DNA from: Nitrospina sp.
GTDB taxonomy: Bacteria > Nitrospinota > Nitrospinia > Nitrospinales > VA-1
DNA length: 41,323 bases
Reading direction: 5' to 3'
Assembly (NCBI GenBank): GCA_018702695.1
Contig: JABIYR010000134.1
Span: 1-41,323 of the forward strand
Shown: piece after piece, positions 26,395 through 34,829 of the stretch
Layout of the letters: each line of letters starts with the position of its first letter
Position numbering within the stretch: the stretch's first letter is position 1
Position numbers and translations under genes: made by a program
Notes under the pieces: generated by a model
The model's database searches: none
Seen by the model: only the letters and a program-made list of their open reading frames with translations
Told to the model about the DNA's origin: nothing

Positions 26395-27021
26395 TTGACC
26401 CCTCGCAATATAAATCAACTCTATCAAAAGTTAGCCCGTAGTTTGCCTGAGGCAAAATCTGAATTAATATTTAATAACCATTTTGAACTTTTGATTGCTG
26501 TCATTTTAAGCGCACAATCAACGGATAAAACGGTTAATAAAATAACTCCAACGCTATTTTCACTCTGCCCCACTCCAGCCGAATTTATCACTCTGGGGCA
26601 AACCAAACTCGCAAAAATTATCAAGCCTATAGGTTTAGCTGCCACAAAATCGAAAAATATTATTACTACCTGCCAAATATTGTTGGATAAACATAAGGGC
26701 ATTGTTCCATCTACTAGGAAGCTGCTTGAAGAACTGCCCGGGGTTGGAAGAAAAACAGCCAATGTGGTATTAAATGAAGGTTTCAATCAACCCACTATTG
26801 CCGTCGACACACATGTATTTAGGGTTTCCAATCGCACTGGTTTGGCACCGGGACAATCTGTACTCACAACCGAATTGAAACTACTAGAGGTGACACCGAA
26901 AAAATGGTTGCTCATGGCGCACCATTATTTGATTTTACATGGGCGCTATATCTGTACAGCCAAAAATTTCAATTGTCAAAATTGTGTAATAAATAAAGAA
27001 TGTGAGTACCCAGATAAATGA
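26395..27021 (+). CDS. nth: Endonuclease III (DNA glycosylase/AP lyase)
   Basis: A 208-residue base-excision repair enzyme for oxidised pyrimidines. The helix-hairpin-helix LPGVGRKTANVVL carries catalytic Lys120, and VDTHVFRVSNRTG carries Asp138; both numbers equal those in E. coli Nth. The 4Fe-4S loop at the C-terminus has the Cys-x6-Cys-x2-Cys-x5-Cys spacing (CTAKNFNCQNC to EC). LLIAVILSAQSTDKTVN is the helix with Gln/Asp typical of the family. TTG 26395 is the only reasonable start; no clear Shine-Dalgarno is present, so translation may depend on the gene 6 bases upstream. It overlaps the next gene by 4 bases. Confidence 0.93.
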   Translation: MTPRNINQLYQKLARSLPEAKSELIFNNHFELLIAVILSAQSTDKTVNKITPTLFSLCPTPAEFITLGQTKLAKIIKPIGLAATKSKNIITTCQILLDKHKGIVPSTRKLLEELPGVGRKTANVVLNEGFNQPTIAVDTHVFRVSNRTGLAPGQSVLTTELKLLEVTPKKWLLMAHHYLILHGRYICTAKNFNCQNCVINKECEYPDK

Positions 27022-27806
27022 ATGAATCTTCATCAAAACACCCAAAGATAAGAAATATTGATTCTATTTATGCCCGTTTGCATAAATATCTTGATGAAAT
27101 AGCCCCGCCGACATCTAATTACTCTCAACAGACAGAGGAACAAAATTACTCTTTAAAACAATTTGTCTTGGGTGAAGGTAATCCGTTTCGGGTGTTGATA
27201 TCAGCAGGTATTCACGGTGATGAGCCAAGTGGCGTGGAGACCATTTGTGCTTTGTTTGAAAATGATATTTTTAAAAACTATATCGACGATTGGGAAATCA
27301 TATTACTGCCTTGTTTAAACCCCTATGGCTATGAACGCGGGATTAGAGAGAACCACGAAGGGATTGATTTGAACCGGTCATTTAGGAACGAATCACCACC
27401 CCAGGAAGTCGTGTTTGCGCAATCGATATTTGATAAAGAGTTCGATCTGACTATAGAATTACATGAAGATGATGAAAGCAAGGGGTATTATTTATATCAA
27501 AAGGGAGACCATCTGGAAGATGATGTTTTGGGTCCCCAAATTATTCATACTGTCAAAAAAATCATTCCTATAAACGATGACTCCGAAATTGACGGTCATA
27601 TTTCTAAAGCCGGAATTGTAACTACTGTAGAGGATTATAAAACCATGGATTGGTGGCCGATGACTCTTTTTTCAATTTCGAAAAATAGTCGCAGGTGTTT
27701 CACACTTGAGTCGCCGACGGCATTGCCACTAGAAAAAAGAGTGGCAGCACATATAAGTGCTGTTGAAATGGCTCTTAATTATTTTACTAAAGTGTTTACC
27801 GATTAA
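27018..27806 (+). CDS. M14-family zinc metallopeptidase/deacylase-like protein
   Basis: A 262-residue carboxypeptidase-fold protein. The zinc ligands are in SAGIHGDEPSG (His66 and Glu69) and TIELHEDDE (His149). LPCLNPYGYERGIREN and EGIDLNRSFRNE (Asn-Arg substrate block) match the M14/succinylglutamate-desuccinylase/aspartoacylase grouping, and FTLESPT supplies the likely catalytic glutamate. No signal peptide, so cytoplasmic. It starts at ATG 27018 in overlap with the nth stop and converges by 4 bases with the lytic transglycosylase gene. The substrate (peptide, peptidoglycan fragment or N-acyl amino acid) cannot be decided. Confidence 0.75.
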   Translation: MNESSSKHPKIRNIDSIYARLHKYLDEIAPPTSNYSQQTEEQNYSLKQFVLGEGNPFRVLISAGIHGDEPSGVETICALFENDIFKNYIDDWEIILLPCLNPYGYERGIRENHEGIDLNRSFRNESPPQEVVFAQSIFDKEFDLTIELHEDDESKGYYLYQKGDHLEDDVLGPQIIHTVKKIIPINDDSEIDGHISKAGIVTTVEDYKTMDWWPMTLFSISKNSRRCFTLESPTALPLEKRVAAHISAVEMALNYFTKVFTD

Positions 27807-30004
27807 GCGTTTTTATCTTTAGGGGTGATGACGGGGACAACGATAGGCTCGCCTACTGAGAGAGAACGAATGTTTTTATCGGTATTGTAACTACTTAACA
27901 GCCAAAGAGGGATGGTATAAATTTCATTGCATATCTCCCATAAGGTTTCTCCTTTTTCAACACTTCGAATCGCAAGTTTGCTGATTTCAAAATTATTGAA
28001 AAAATCTTCTTGAATTGCTTTGTGATATTCCTGCCGTTTTTCTTCGAATTTATTAGGCCGGGTTTTGGAGAATTTTACTCGAATGGTTTCATTCGCAGAG
28101 ATACCGCCTCTTTTTCCCAGTCGATTCATTCGGCGCAACTCTTTCACCGATTGTAGTGACCACTCTGCATAATGACTGAGGGTTTCATCAAAATCTACCG
28201 TGATTGTGCCTATCAGAGTGTCTGAATTACTATCAGGATTAAACGAAACGGGTTTAAAAGCAGGACGATTTCTATTTAATTTGTTCTTGGAATTACTCGC
28301 TACTTGAACGATTCCGGTAGAAGCGGACCTGTCAACCTTAATGCGTTTTGATGGTTTTGATGGTTTTGATTTATTGGTAGCTCGCTTAACAGATAATTTA
28401 AAATTTGGGGTATTAATATCTTTAGAGGCAGTTTTAATAGGTTCAGCTATGATATCCCCACCTGGAACCTTAATTCTTTGCCCCGGATGAATAGAATTTG
28501 GGTTGCGCATACGGTTGATACGAGTCAGATGTCCTACATTGGTATCAAAGCGTTTCGCAATTTTTGAAAGGTTATCATGTCTTCGAACTCGATATGAGAC
28601 AAGGCCACGTGAAACTTTTTTAGTATTAAGCTTTGCTAGTTGGTAGTTAGGCTGTTGCCGAGAAGATCTTTTTGTAGGTAATTGTAGAACCTGTCCAATA
28701 TAAATATTATTGCGTCGACCGATATTATTGGAATTCTTCAGTGAACTGACACGCGTTCCAAAACGTAATGCGATTCCCGATAAGGTATCGCCTCTGCGGA
28801 CGGTATACCACTTAGATCGTAATTGCCTTCGGTGTTTAACATTGCTAGGAATTTCTTGATAGCGTGCGACCAAGTTCTCAATTTTATGGGTCGGTGCTTG
28901 GAAAATGAAACCTTTAGGAATCCTTTTCTCACCATTTAGAACAGGACGTCGAAGAGAAGGGTTCGCATTGGCAATTTCATCCCTCGACATACCAAAATGA
29001 TTCATGGCAGTACGAATGTGGATATAGTCTGGCAATATAAAAGAAGCCTTTGAGATGGGTTTCTTTATATTAATATTGGAAAAGTATTTATTCTGATTTT
29101 CAACGACATGCAAGGCGGCAAGAAACTCTGCATAAAAATTTTGCGATGCAAAACCAAAGGTGCGGCTCTTATATTTATCGATCACCTTTACAATATCGTT
29201 CCCCACGCGTTTTTTAGCCCGTTTCATACCCTGCAAACCGTGGTTGTAAGCTGTGATAGCGAGCGGCCATGAAGCTACACTTTTAAAATTTTTCTTTAAG
29301 AGTTTGGCGGCTGCATAAGTTGCCAGAATGGGGTCGCGTCGTTCATCCACGTCGTAACCGACCCTCATAAACAAGCGACCGGTTCCACGAGTGAATTGCC
29401 AAATTCCCGCCGCTCCAGCACTGGAGTAGGCTCCTATTTGAAAAGACGACTCAACATGGGGAAGAATACTCAATTGAGGAGGAAGGCCAAATTCATTGAA
29501 TATTCTACTGATCTCTTCTTTATATAGGCCAGAACGTTCGATTCCTTCTTTGAAACGATCTTTTTGCCCTAGTTGTGATCGAATACGTTTCGATGCTTTA
29601 TAAAAATTCTTACCGACAAGCTTATAAACTCTTTTTTCCTCATTGCTCAAATTCGCTGTGTTTTTAACTTTTGCTAATTTGCGTAGAATGTTTCGATATT
29701 TCTTTTTAGTTTTTGCGAGTTTGCGTTCACGAGATCTTCGGGACAAGCGTTTCTCACCGAGAAAGACCACCTCATAAACGATATCCAAGTTTCTTATGTC
29801 GTGAATCACGACATGCTTGGTGCTATATTCGGAATAAATCTTTTTCCAAAACTCAACCTTGCTTTCCAAACCGGGCGGTGTCGTGAAATGGTATTGGTTC
29901 AGTGAGTGAACTTCATAATTTAATTTTGCATTCGCTTTAACTGAAAAGCAAAGAGTCAATATGAGGGCAAAAACAGCGCTGAAATTTCTTATGAGTGGTA
30001 GCAA
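27803..30004 (-). CDS. MltD-like membrane/periplasmic lytic transglycosylase with LysM repeats
   Basis: A 733-residue exported wall hydrolase. The signal peptide is FSAVFALILTLCFSVKANA (cleavage near 26). A basic helical region runs to about 160. The SLT domain (about 165-300) has the catalytic glutamate in ILPHVESSFQ (Glu185), then SSAGAAGIWQFTRGTGR and ITAYNHGLQG. It is followed by LysM modules: YTVRRGDTLSGIALRFG and YRVRRHDNLSKIAKRFD are clear, while ITVDFDETLSHYAEWS and IRSVEKGETLWEICNEIY are two diverged C-terminal copies. The family cuts peptidoglycan glycan strands to anhydro-muropeptides. E. coli MltD is about 450 residues, so this is extended at both ends. The start is TTG (complement of 30002-30004). 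Confidence 0.85.
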   Translation of the reverse strand: MLPLIRNFSAVFALILTLCFSVKANAKLNYEVHSLNQYHFTTPPGLESKVEFWKKIYSEYSTKHVVIHDIRNLDIVYEVVFLGEKRLSRRSRERKLAKTKKKYRNILRKLAKVKNTANLSNEEKRVYKLVGKNFYKASKRIRSQLGQKDRFKEGIERSGLYKEEISRIFNEFGLPPQLSILPHVESSFQIGAYSSAGAAGIWQFTRGTGRLFMRVGYDVDERRDPILATYAAAKLLKKNFKSVASWPLAITAYNHGLQGMKRAKKRVGNDIVKVIDKYKSRTFGFASQNFYAEFLAALHVVENQNKYFSNINIKKPISKASFILPDYIHIRTAMNHFGMSRDEIANANPSLRRPVLNGEKRIPKGFIFQAPTHKIENLVARYQEIPSNVKHRRQLRSKWYTVRRGDTLSGIALRFGTRVSSLKNSNNIGRRNNIYIGQVLQLPTKRSSRQQPNYQLAKLNTKKVSRGLVSYRVRRHDNLSKIAKRFDTNVGHLTRINRMRNPNSIHPGQRIKVPGGDIIAEPIKTASKDINTPNFKLSVKRATNKSKPSKPSKRIKVDRSASTGIVQVASNSKNKLNRNRPAFKPVSFNPDSNSDTLIGTITVDFDETLSHYAEWSLQSVKELRRMNRLGKRGGISANETIRVKFSKTRPNKFEEKRQEYHKAIQEDFFNNFEISKLAIRSVEKGETLWEICNEIYTIPLWLLSSYNTDKNIRSLSVGEPIVVPVITPKDKNA
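28345..28370 (-). repeat. 9-base tandem repeat (about 2.9 copies) in the transglycosylase gene
   Basis: Unit GTTTTGATG on the plus strand, encoding a Lys-Pro-Ser run (KPSKPSK) on the minus strand in the linker between the second and third LysM-like modules. In-frame, as in the FlgT-like gene. Confidence 0.8.
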
Positions 30005-30131
30005 TTGAGGGCTTTCTATTTTAAAAATTTATTTTTTAGAAGTGGAAAATCCACCCTTAAAATCAAGGTGCCAAGAATGAAATTTTTAAAAAACAACGTT
30101 ATGACTAAATATAGTAAGACGTTGATTTAAA

Positions 30132-30160
30132 AGGATATCAAAGCCATTATAGGAGGTCAA
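30132..30160 (-). promoter_or_regulatory. Sigma70-type promoter of the lytic transglycosylase gene
   Basis: On the minus strand: TTGACC (30160-30155), 17-base spacer, TATCCT (30137-30132). The leader of about 120 bases contains a short perfect hairpin GTGGA-aaa-TCCAC (30042-30054). The -35 complement includes the plus-strand AGGAGGTCAA, which therefore need not be a ribosome binding site. Confidence 0.45.
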
Positions 30161-30231
30161 GATAATTCGGTTTTTTATGAGATTAACGCTCCGATTACGT
30201 TATGTTTATATTTTTTCTCCTCTTGCAAGAA

Positions 30232-30516
30232 TCAGGATGCTTTTGGCGGGTTCGGATACTCATTATTTAATTGATAGACCCATGCTAATAACTCCGCCAC
30301 AACCTTGTATAAAGATTCTGGAATTTCTTTCCCCACATCAATTTTCTCTAATAGTGTAATGAGATCTTTATCTTGCTTTATGGGTATATTTTGTTCTTGA
30401 GCCAAGGCAATAATTTTATCTGCTACCCAACCTTTGCCTTTCGCCGTTACTTTTGGAGAACCATTCTTCTCCCGATCGTATTTTAAGGATACGGCTGTGT
30501 TTTTCTTTTTATTCAT
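30232..30516 (-). CDS. FlhB C-terminal-domain-like protein (FhlB/YlqH type)
   Basis: A 94-residue stand-alone relative of the FlhB/EscU cytoplasmic domain. NTAVSLKYDREK, PKVTAKGKGWVADKIIALAQE and EIPESLYKVVAELLAWVYQL align with the region after the FlhB autocleavage site. The NPTH cleavage motif is absent (the protein begins just after it, at NTAVSL), as in B. subtilis YlqH. FlhB switches export from rod/hook to filament substrates. Stand-alone copies can partly replace the cleaved FlhB fragment in some species, so a role in flagellar export is plausible but unproven. It overlaps the FliK-like gene by 4 bases, reproducing the ylqG-ylqH pair. Confidence 0.8.
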   Translation of the reverse strand: MNKKKNTAVSLKYDREKNGSPKVTAKGKGWVADKIIALAQEQNIPIKQDKDLITLLEKIDVGKEIPESLYKVVAELLAWVYQLNNEYPNPPKAS

Positions 30517-32033
30517 GTTTTTATATTCACCAAAGATGTGTTTTTGCTCACCAATAACTCAATCAGGCCATCATTCAAGGGTTTAACCTCTTGCGTCACA
30601 TTGCAGTCCACTGAAGTGGCGATATTAATTTCTTTCATTCTGTCTTTAAGGTCTTTGCTTCTTTCTTTGATAAATTTGGCCACGTCTTCATTTTCTACAT
30701 CAATCGTTACAGATAATTGCTCTTGATCTATTTTGGAATTAATTTTTATATTTCCTAAAACAGAAAGGTTCAGGAAAAAGGCAATATTATGCCCTCGCTT
30801 GGCCCCTTTGTCTTTACCGCTGTTATCAGGGTCATCTTCTCTCACAAATAATTGGATGGTTTTATTGCCCGAAGACAAAGGATTGGGAATTTGAATCACC
30901 ACCGGTAGATTTTCTTGTTTAGATACTTGTGATGAAAGTTGGTTCAATTCAATATTGTCAATGGCATATTTGATTGCCTGCCGAAACTCTGATAATGGAT
31001 GGGTTGTTTTTGATACGATTTGCTTGGGCGTTTTATCTACATATTGATTGAGCTCCATGAGCAGACCTTTTAAATCACTGGCTAATTCTTTTCGAGCCAA
31101 TCCATTTCCAGGAGATTGGATAACCTGCTTTATTTTTGCCTCATAATTCACCCCTGACGCTTCGACCTGTTTTTTTATTTGCGTGGCAGTGGGGAGGTTC
31201 CCTTCTCGGGGTAATAATAAATTGAGAGTCTTCTGCAAACGAACAATCAGTTCAGGTTTTATTTTTAAATCTCCCATTAGAGGAGACTCTAAAATATCGT
31301 TTTTCACCCATTGGGTCATTTGCGTTAAGGGCATTCGTGCTGGTAGATACGGCTTCAAAGTATCCAAGTTAACAAGTTGGTTCTTGGCAGAGGCTTGATT
31401 TGAAGTGTTATTGGGTAGCGCAGGCCCCGTATTTGCACCGCTTAAATTGATTTTCATTGCAGGTTGTAAAGTCTCTGCGTTCGGTCGCGGCCTTATATTA
31501 TTGGCATTTCCTGGCTCAACCTTTATCGTCTTTGCGGTCACAATAGGAGTTGGTGTCATAGTTTTATTAGGTATCGGTGTTTGAGCTATATTAGTTGGGG
31601 TTAAAAACTTTGAAATAGACCTACCGCGCAAAGTCAAGTTTGTGGTGATTCCCCTGCCCTCTAAATCATCATTTAAAGGATGTAAGGGAATGATTTTCAA
31701 CGCTTGTCTGGAACCTTGGTTTTCGACCTGCAACCTCAATGGTTGCCCTTTATTAAATGATAACGGTGAAAGCTCTGGTTGGGTATTGGGTGTTTTGGCT
31801 GATAACTCTTTAGGTAGTTGAACCGTTAATTTATTTCCTTCAATGGATACCACTGCCTTTCCCTCAGGAAGTTTTTTTAGGAAAACTGCATCCAATAATT
31901 CTCCCGCTTTCAATTGATTGATGAATTGAAGCGTGACTTTATTGGAAGCCTGATGGGAAACAATTTTGATAAGCTGAGGCGCTAAGCTTTCAATCTGAGC
32001 CCATTTTTCAGGAATGACTGATGTCTCAAACAT
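30513..32033 (-). CDS. FliK-like hook-length control family protein (YlqG-like)
   Basis: A 506-residue protein of FliK architecture. It has a long Pro/Thr/Asn/Lys-rich low-complexity N-terminal and central region (about 80-215; TPIPNKTMTPTPIVTAKT), helical segments, and a C-terminal Flg_hook-type domain (about 380-475). The latter includes LPVVIQIPNPL, IAFFLNLSVLGNIKINSKI and SVTIDVENEDVAKFIKER. FliK measures hook length and signals to the FlhB C-terminal domain; the FlhB-like gene overlaps its 3' end by 4 bases. It could be the genuine FliK or a YlqG-type paralog; the pairing with a YlqH-type gene favours the latter. A sigma28-like site lies upstream. Confidence 0.7.
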   Translation of the reverse strand: MFETSVIPEKWAQIESLAPQLIKIVSHQASNKVTLQFINQLKAGELLDAVFLKKLPEGKAVVSIEGNKLTVQLPKELSAKTPNTQPELSPLSFNKGQPLRLQVENQGSRQALKIIPLHPLNDDLEGRGITTNLTLRGRSISKFLTPTNIAQTPIPNKTMTPTPIVTAKTIKVEPGNANNIRPRPNAETLQPAMKINLSGANTGPALPNNTSNQASAKNQLVNLDTLKPYLPARMPLTQMTQWVKNDILESPLMGDLKIKPELIVRLQKTLNLLLPREGNLPTATQIKKQVEASGVNYEAKIKQVIQSPGNGLARKELASDLKGLLMELNQYVDKTPKQIVSKTTHPLSEFRQAIKYAIDNIELNQLSSQVSKQENLPVVIQIPNPLSSGNKTIQLFVREDDPDNSGKDKGAKRGHNIAFFLNLSVLGNIKINSKIDQEQLSVTIDVENEDVAKFIKERSKDLKDRMKEINIATSVDCNVTQEVKPLNDGLIELLVSKNTSLVNIKT

Positions 32034-32084
32034 AAATGTATTTTTGTTGAGTAATAATCTGGCTGATATCCAAGGCCTATTTCT

Positions 32085-32109
32085 TTATCGGCAAGTAATT
32101 TAAACTCAA
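32085..32109 (-). promoter_or_regulatory. Sigma28-like promoter of the FliK-like/FlhB-like pair (short spacer)
   Basis: On the minus strand: TTGAGTTT (32109-32102), 9-base spacer, GCCGATAA (32092-32085). The -10 matches the FliA consensus 8/8 and the -35 6/8, but the spacer is two bases shorter than the usual 11, so activity is less certain than for the site at 25526-25552. The transcription start would be near 32078, about 45 bases before the ATG. Confidence 0.5.
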
Positions 32110-32199
32110 CAACCACAATCTTATGTTATCCAGAAAAAACAGGGAAAACTATTTATTTACAATAAGTTGACGCAATACACTGGTGGGGTGAAAGACCGG

Positions 32200-32514
32200 T
32201 CAAACAATGATGTTGATAAAGCCTTGGTGCGTTGATTCGGCCACGGGAGGTTCGGGGGTTTCATCGTCAGGGTCATTGTTTTTTTTGACTCTAACCCGCT
32301 TTTTTTGCTTGGTATGTGGGTCGGTTTCTTCAATATAGGATGAAGGGTCCAGATCTTGTACTTGTCGGCGTTTTAATTCATCTGCCACTTGACGCTCTTT
32401 ATCAACCTGTTGTGCAACAACATTGGGAAGGTTCTGCATCGTATGCTGAAGTTTCTCCGTATGAGTCCCCATTTGTAATACTTGTTGTGTGTTGACAGGT
32501 AGTGTGGATGGCAT
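32200..32514 (-). CDS. Small hydrophilic hypothetical protein
   Basis: Unrecognised 104-residue protein starting at ATG (complement of 32512-32514). The N-terminal half is helical and Gln-rich (TEKLQHTMQNLPNVVAQQVD, then KERQVADELKRRQV). The C-terminal half is charged and Pro-rich (KKRVRVKKNNDPDDETPEPP) and ends in a hydrophobic GFINIIV. No signal peptide or membrane segment. It sits between fliL and the FliK-like gene, all on the same strand. A flagellar connection is inferred only from position. Confidence 0.6.
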   Translation of the reverse strand: MPSTLPVNTQQVLQMGTHTEKLQHTMQNLPNVVAQQVDKERQVADELKRRQVQDLDPSSYIEETDPHTKQKKRVRVKKNNDPDDETPEPPVAESTHQGFINIIV

Positions 32515-32588
32515 AAAAAACGCTCGCTAGTTTAATTATAAACACAATGAATATGTGGCTACTTTTAATAAATTACAAGTATAAGGGC

Positions 32589-33230
32589 TTACTTAATCAT
32601 AAATTGAGTGAAGTAGACATCGTTGATCGTTCCGGTTCCACTCAAAAGCAGGGAGTTGGACGCGACCAGCATTTCCTTTTTAATTCTTTCTTCAATAGAA
32701 ACCCTTTTGGAGTTGAAATCTTTAGGCCTTTTGCGCCTTAGAATATTGTAAATATTCTTTCTTATGAGAGGCAAAATTTTATCAAGTTCTCTATTTAAAA
32801 CACTATTACTCAATAAAAAATTGGCTGTAATCGCTATGAATTGTCCGGTTTCTTTGCCGTTATCACGAATGGGGAGGAAAAAAGGCTCTAATTTATAAAT
32901 ATTAACCTTTTCAATTTTAACCGCTTCCTCTTCTTCTATTATTTCTTCTTCAACGACATTTTCCTGAATGGGTGCCTCAACTGCCTTGTCAGCCATTAAA
33001 AAATAGACTCCGGCACCGATGGCTAGAATCAAAACCAGCAATCCACCACCATAAATCATCAGCAGTTTTTTGTTGGACAGGATATTATTGAATTTGGCCT
33101 TCAAACCTGCAAGGCCACCGGCGGATGCACCCTCTCCCGTCCCGGTATCTTCCAATAAGCGCTCTAATTCAGACGCTTCATCGGTCGTTAATTCCTGTGA
33201 GCTTTCTGTCGTTTGATCGTCTTCAGCCAT
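32589..33230 (-). CDS. fliL: Flagellar basal body-associated protein FliL
   Basis: A 213-residue single-pass inner-membrane protein. It has an acidic cytoplasmic N-terminus (1-45), a transmembrane helix LLMIYGGGLLVLILAIGAGV (about 56-75), an acidic linker (VVEEEIIEEEEAVKIEK), then the FliL periplasmic domain. The latter shows YKLEPFFLPIRD, QFIAITANFLLSN, ELDKILPLIRKNIYNILRRK and a GTINDVYFTQFMIK ending, the usual 'G...VYFTxFVVQ'. FliL surrounds the stator in the motor. The cytoplasmic tail is longer than in E. coli FliL (154 residues). No other motor genes are in the window. Confidence 0.9.
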   Translation of the reverse strand: MAEDDQTTESSQELTTDEASELERLLEDTGTGEGASAGGLAGLKAKFNNILSNKKLLMIYGGGLLVLILAIGAGVYFLMADKAVEAPIQENVVEEEIIEEEEAVKIEKVNIYKLEPFFLPIRDNGKETGQFIAITANFLLSNSVLNRELDKILPLIRKNIYNILRRKRPKDFNSKRVSIEERIKKEMLVASNSLLLSGTGTINDVYFTQFMIK

Positions 33231-33300
33231 TATTCATTAAAAAAATATTTTTATACTACTGAATTTAACGGTATCACTGTTTAAGAACTGAACCTCTAAC

Positions 33301-33924
33301 TCATTGAATTTCTGAGCTATTAGAAATATTGATGAGTTTGGAGTGAAGGGCGATGACATTCCGCTTTAAGTCTACTTCCGTGGAGTCATTGTCGAGAATG
33401 AAATCGGCATACTTAGCTTTCTCTTCATAGCTCAACTGATTATCAATCCTCGATTGAGCTTCATCAATGGTAAAACTGTTTCTTTTTACAATTCTCTGAA
33501 CTTGAGTCTTTGGAGTGGAGCGAACAACAATGACTTTATCCATATTTTTATAGTTTCCAGACTCGATCAACAAGGCGGCATCGACAATTACGATGGCAGA
33601 AACATCTTGACGGCAAATGTTGGAATATTGACGCTGTTCTATTTCTACGATTTTAGGGTGAAGAATACCCTCCAAAATAGTTTTTTTTTCAGAACTTTGA
33701 AATATAATGTTGGCTAGCTTTTTACGATTGAGGTGGCCCGTCTTGTCAAGAATGGATTCGCCAAAACATTGGACAATCTCTTTTAAAGCAATTTGGCCAG
33801 GTTCCACTAAGTTTTTACACAACTGATCCGCGTCAATGATATAGGCATCCAGACTTTTAAAAATGGATGCGGCTAAACTCTTCCCCGATCCTATCCCGCC
33901 TGTCAACCCAACAAGTAACGACAC
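33301..33924 (-). CDS. coaE: Dephospho-CoA kinase
   Basis: A 207-residue P-loop kinase that adds the 3'-phosphate in the last step of CoA synthesis. It begins LLVGLTGGIGSGKSLAASIF (Walker A residues 9-16), then IIDADQLCKNLVEPGQ, LHPKIVEIE, and IVDAALLIESG, the CoaE substrate blocks. The RIDNQLSYEEKAKYADFILDN ending is family-typical. The start is GTG (complement of 33922-33924). It follows the class IV aminotransferase gene with an 11-base gap, so it is probably cotranscribed. Confidence 0.95.
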   Translation of the reverse strand: MSLLVGLTGGIGSGKSLAASIFKSLDAYIIDADQLCKNLVEPGQIALKEIVQCFGESILDKTGHLNRKKLANIIFQSSEKKTILEGILHPKIVEIEQRQYSNICRQDVSAIVIVDAALLIESGNYKNMDKVIVVRSTPKTQVQRIVKRNSFTIDEAQSRIDNQLSYEEKAKYADFILDNDSTEVDLKRNVIALHSKLINISNSSEIQ

Positions 33925-33935
33925 AAGTCACCGCT

Positions 33936-34793
33936 TTATTCTGCGCTTTTTAATAAGTCGCCATAAAGTCGCATTAGTTTCAAAGTAAGAGGCCCTGGCT
34001 TACCAGAGCCTACAGGACGACCATCCAAACAGGTTACTGGCATTATTTTTTTTAGCGTTCCTGTTAAAAATATTTCGTCCGCATCATTGAGTTCATCACC
34101 CGTCCATTTACCTTCTGCAAATGCGAAGTCGTTTTCCTTAGCCAATTGAATGACTTTTTTACGCGTGATACCAGAAAGAAGCCCGCAATCAAGTGAGGGC
34201 GTACAGATTTGATCATCGCGAACAAAAAATAGATTGCTGGTCGTCCCCTCTGTTAAGTAACCCCACGGGTTGACCATGACGGCATCCTGAGCGCCCGATT
34301 TATTGGCTTCCATTTTAGCTAAAACATTATTCAAATAATTACCAGTTTTAACATTTGGGTTTAAAGCATCGCGCGAGTTTCTTTTAATAGAAACTAGCGC
34401 AACAGAAATACCCTTTTCGTAAAACGATTCGGGGTATTGAGATATTTCCATTACTATGATGATGATATTGGGGTGCAGACACGTTGAGGGATCAATATTT
34501 ATTTCCCCCTCCCCTCTTGTAACAATAATTCTAATATACGAATCATCATTGCCAGCGGCACCTAGGGTGATGTTTAGTTGCTCACGAAACCACTCTTTGT
34601 TTTGTGGGATTTTTAAAGCAATGGCTTCTGCCGAAGCAAAAAGTCTATCTAAGTGAGGGTCTAAAAAGTACGGGGCACTATCGATCGTACAGACCACTTC
34701 ATAAACACTATCCCCAAATAAAAAACCATGATCCAAAATCGAGATCTTGAGGTGGTCATGGATTTCACCATTAAAATTTATTTTTGTGGTCAT
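33936..34793 (-). CDS. Class IV aminotransferase (branched-chain or D-amino-acid type)
   Basis: A 285-residue fold-type IV PLP enzyme. SILDHGFLFGDSVYEVV (about 18-34) is the N-terminal block, VKTGNYLNNVLA carries the PLP lysine (Lys149), and YLTEGTTSNLFFVRD plus GLLSGITRKKVIQLA are the phosphate-binding loops. The KTGNYLNN segment is closer to branched-chain/D-amino-acid transaminases than the LKSCNFLLN of the pabC-like paralog at 1408-2280. BCAT (IlvE) or D-alanine transaminase are both possible; the acceptor cannot be decided by eye. It starts at ATG, complement of 34791-34793, with no evident Shine-Dalgarno. Confidence 0.85.
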   Translation of the reverse strand: MTTKINFNGEIHDHLKISILDHGFLFGDSVYEVVCTIDSAPYFLDPHLDRLFASAEAIALKIPQNKEWFREQLNITLGAAGNDDSYIRIIVTRGEGEINIDPSTCLHPNIIIIVMEISQYPESFYEKGISVALVSIKRNSRDALNPNVKTGNYLNNVLAKMEANKSGAQDAVMVNPWGYLTEGTTSNLFFVRDDQICTPSLDCGLLSGITRKKVIQLAKENDFAFAEGKWTGDELNDADEIFLTGTLKKIMPVTCLDGRPVGSGKPGPLTLKLMRLYGDLLKSAE

Positions 34794-34829
34794 TATTTAA
34801 TAAGTAATTTCAGTTAACGGTTAAATCTT

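Noticed and set aside
30177-30359. A plus-strand 60-codon frame preceded at distance by AGGAGGT (30151-30157)
   Set aside because: The AGGAGGT is 19 bases from the ATG, the frame overlaps the FlhB-like gene antisense, and the same bases form the -35 of a plausible minus-strand promoter.
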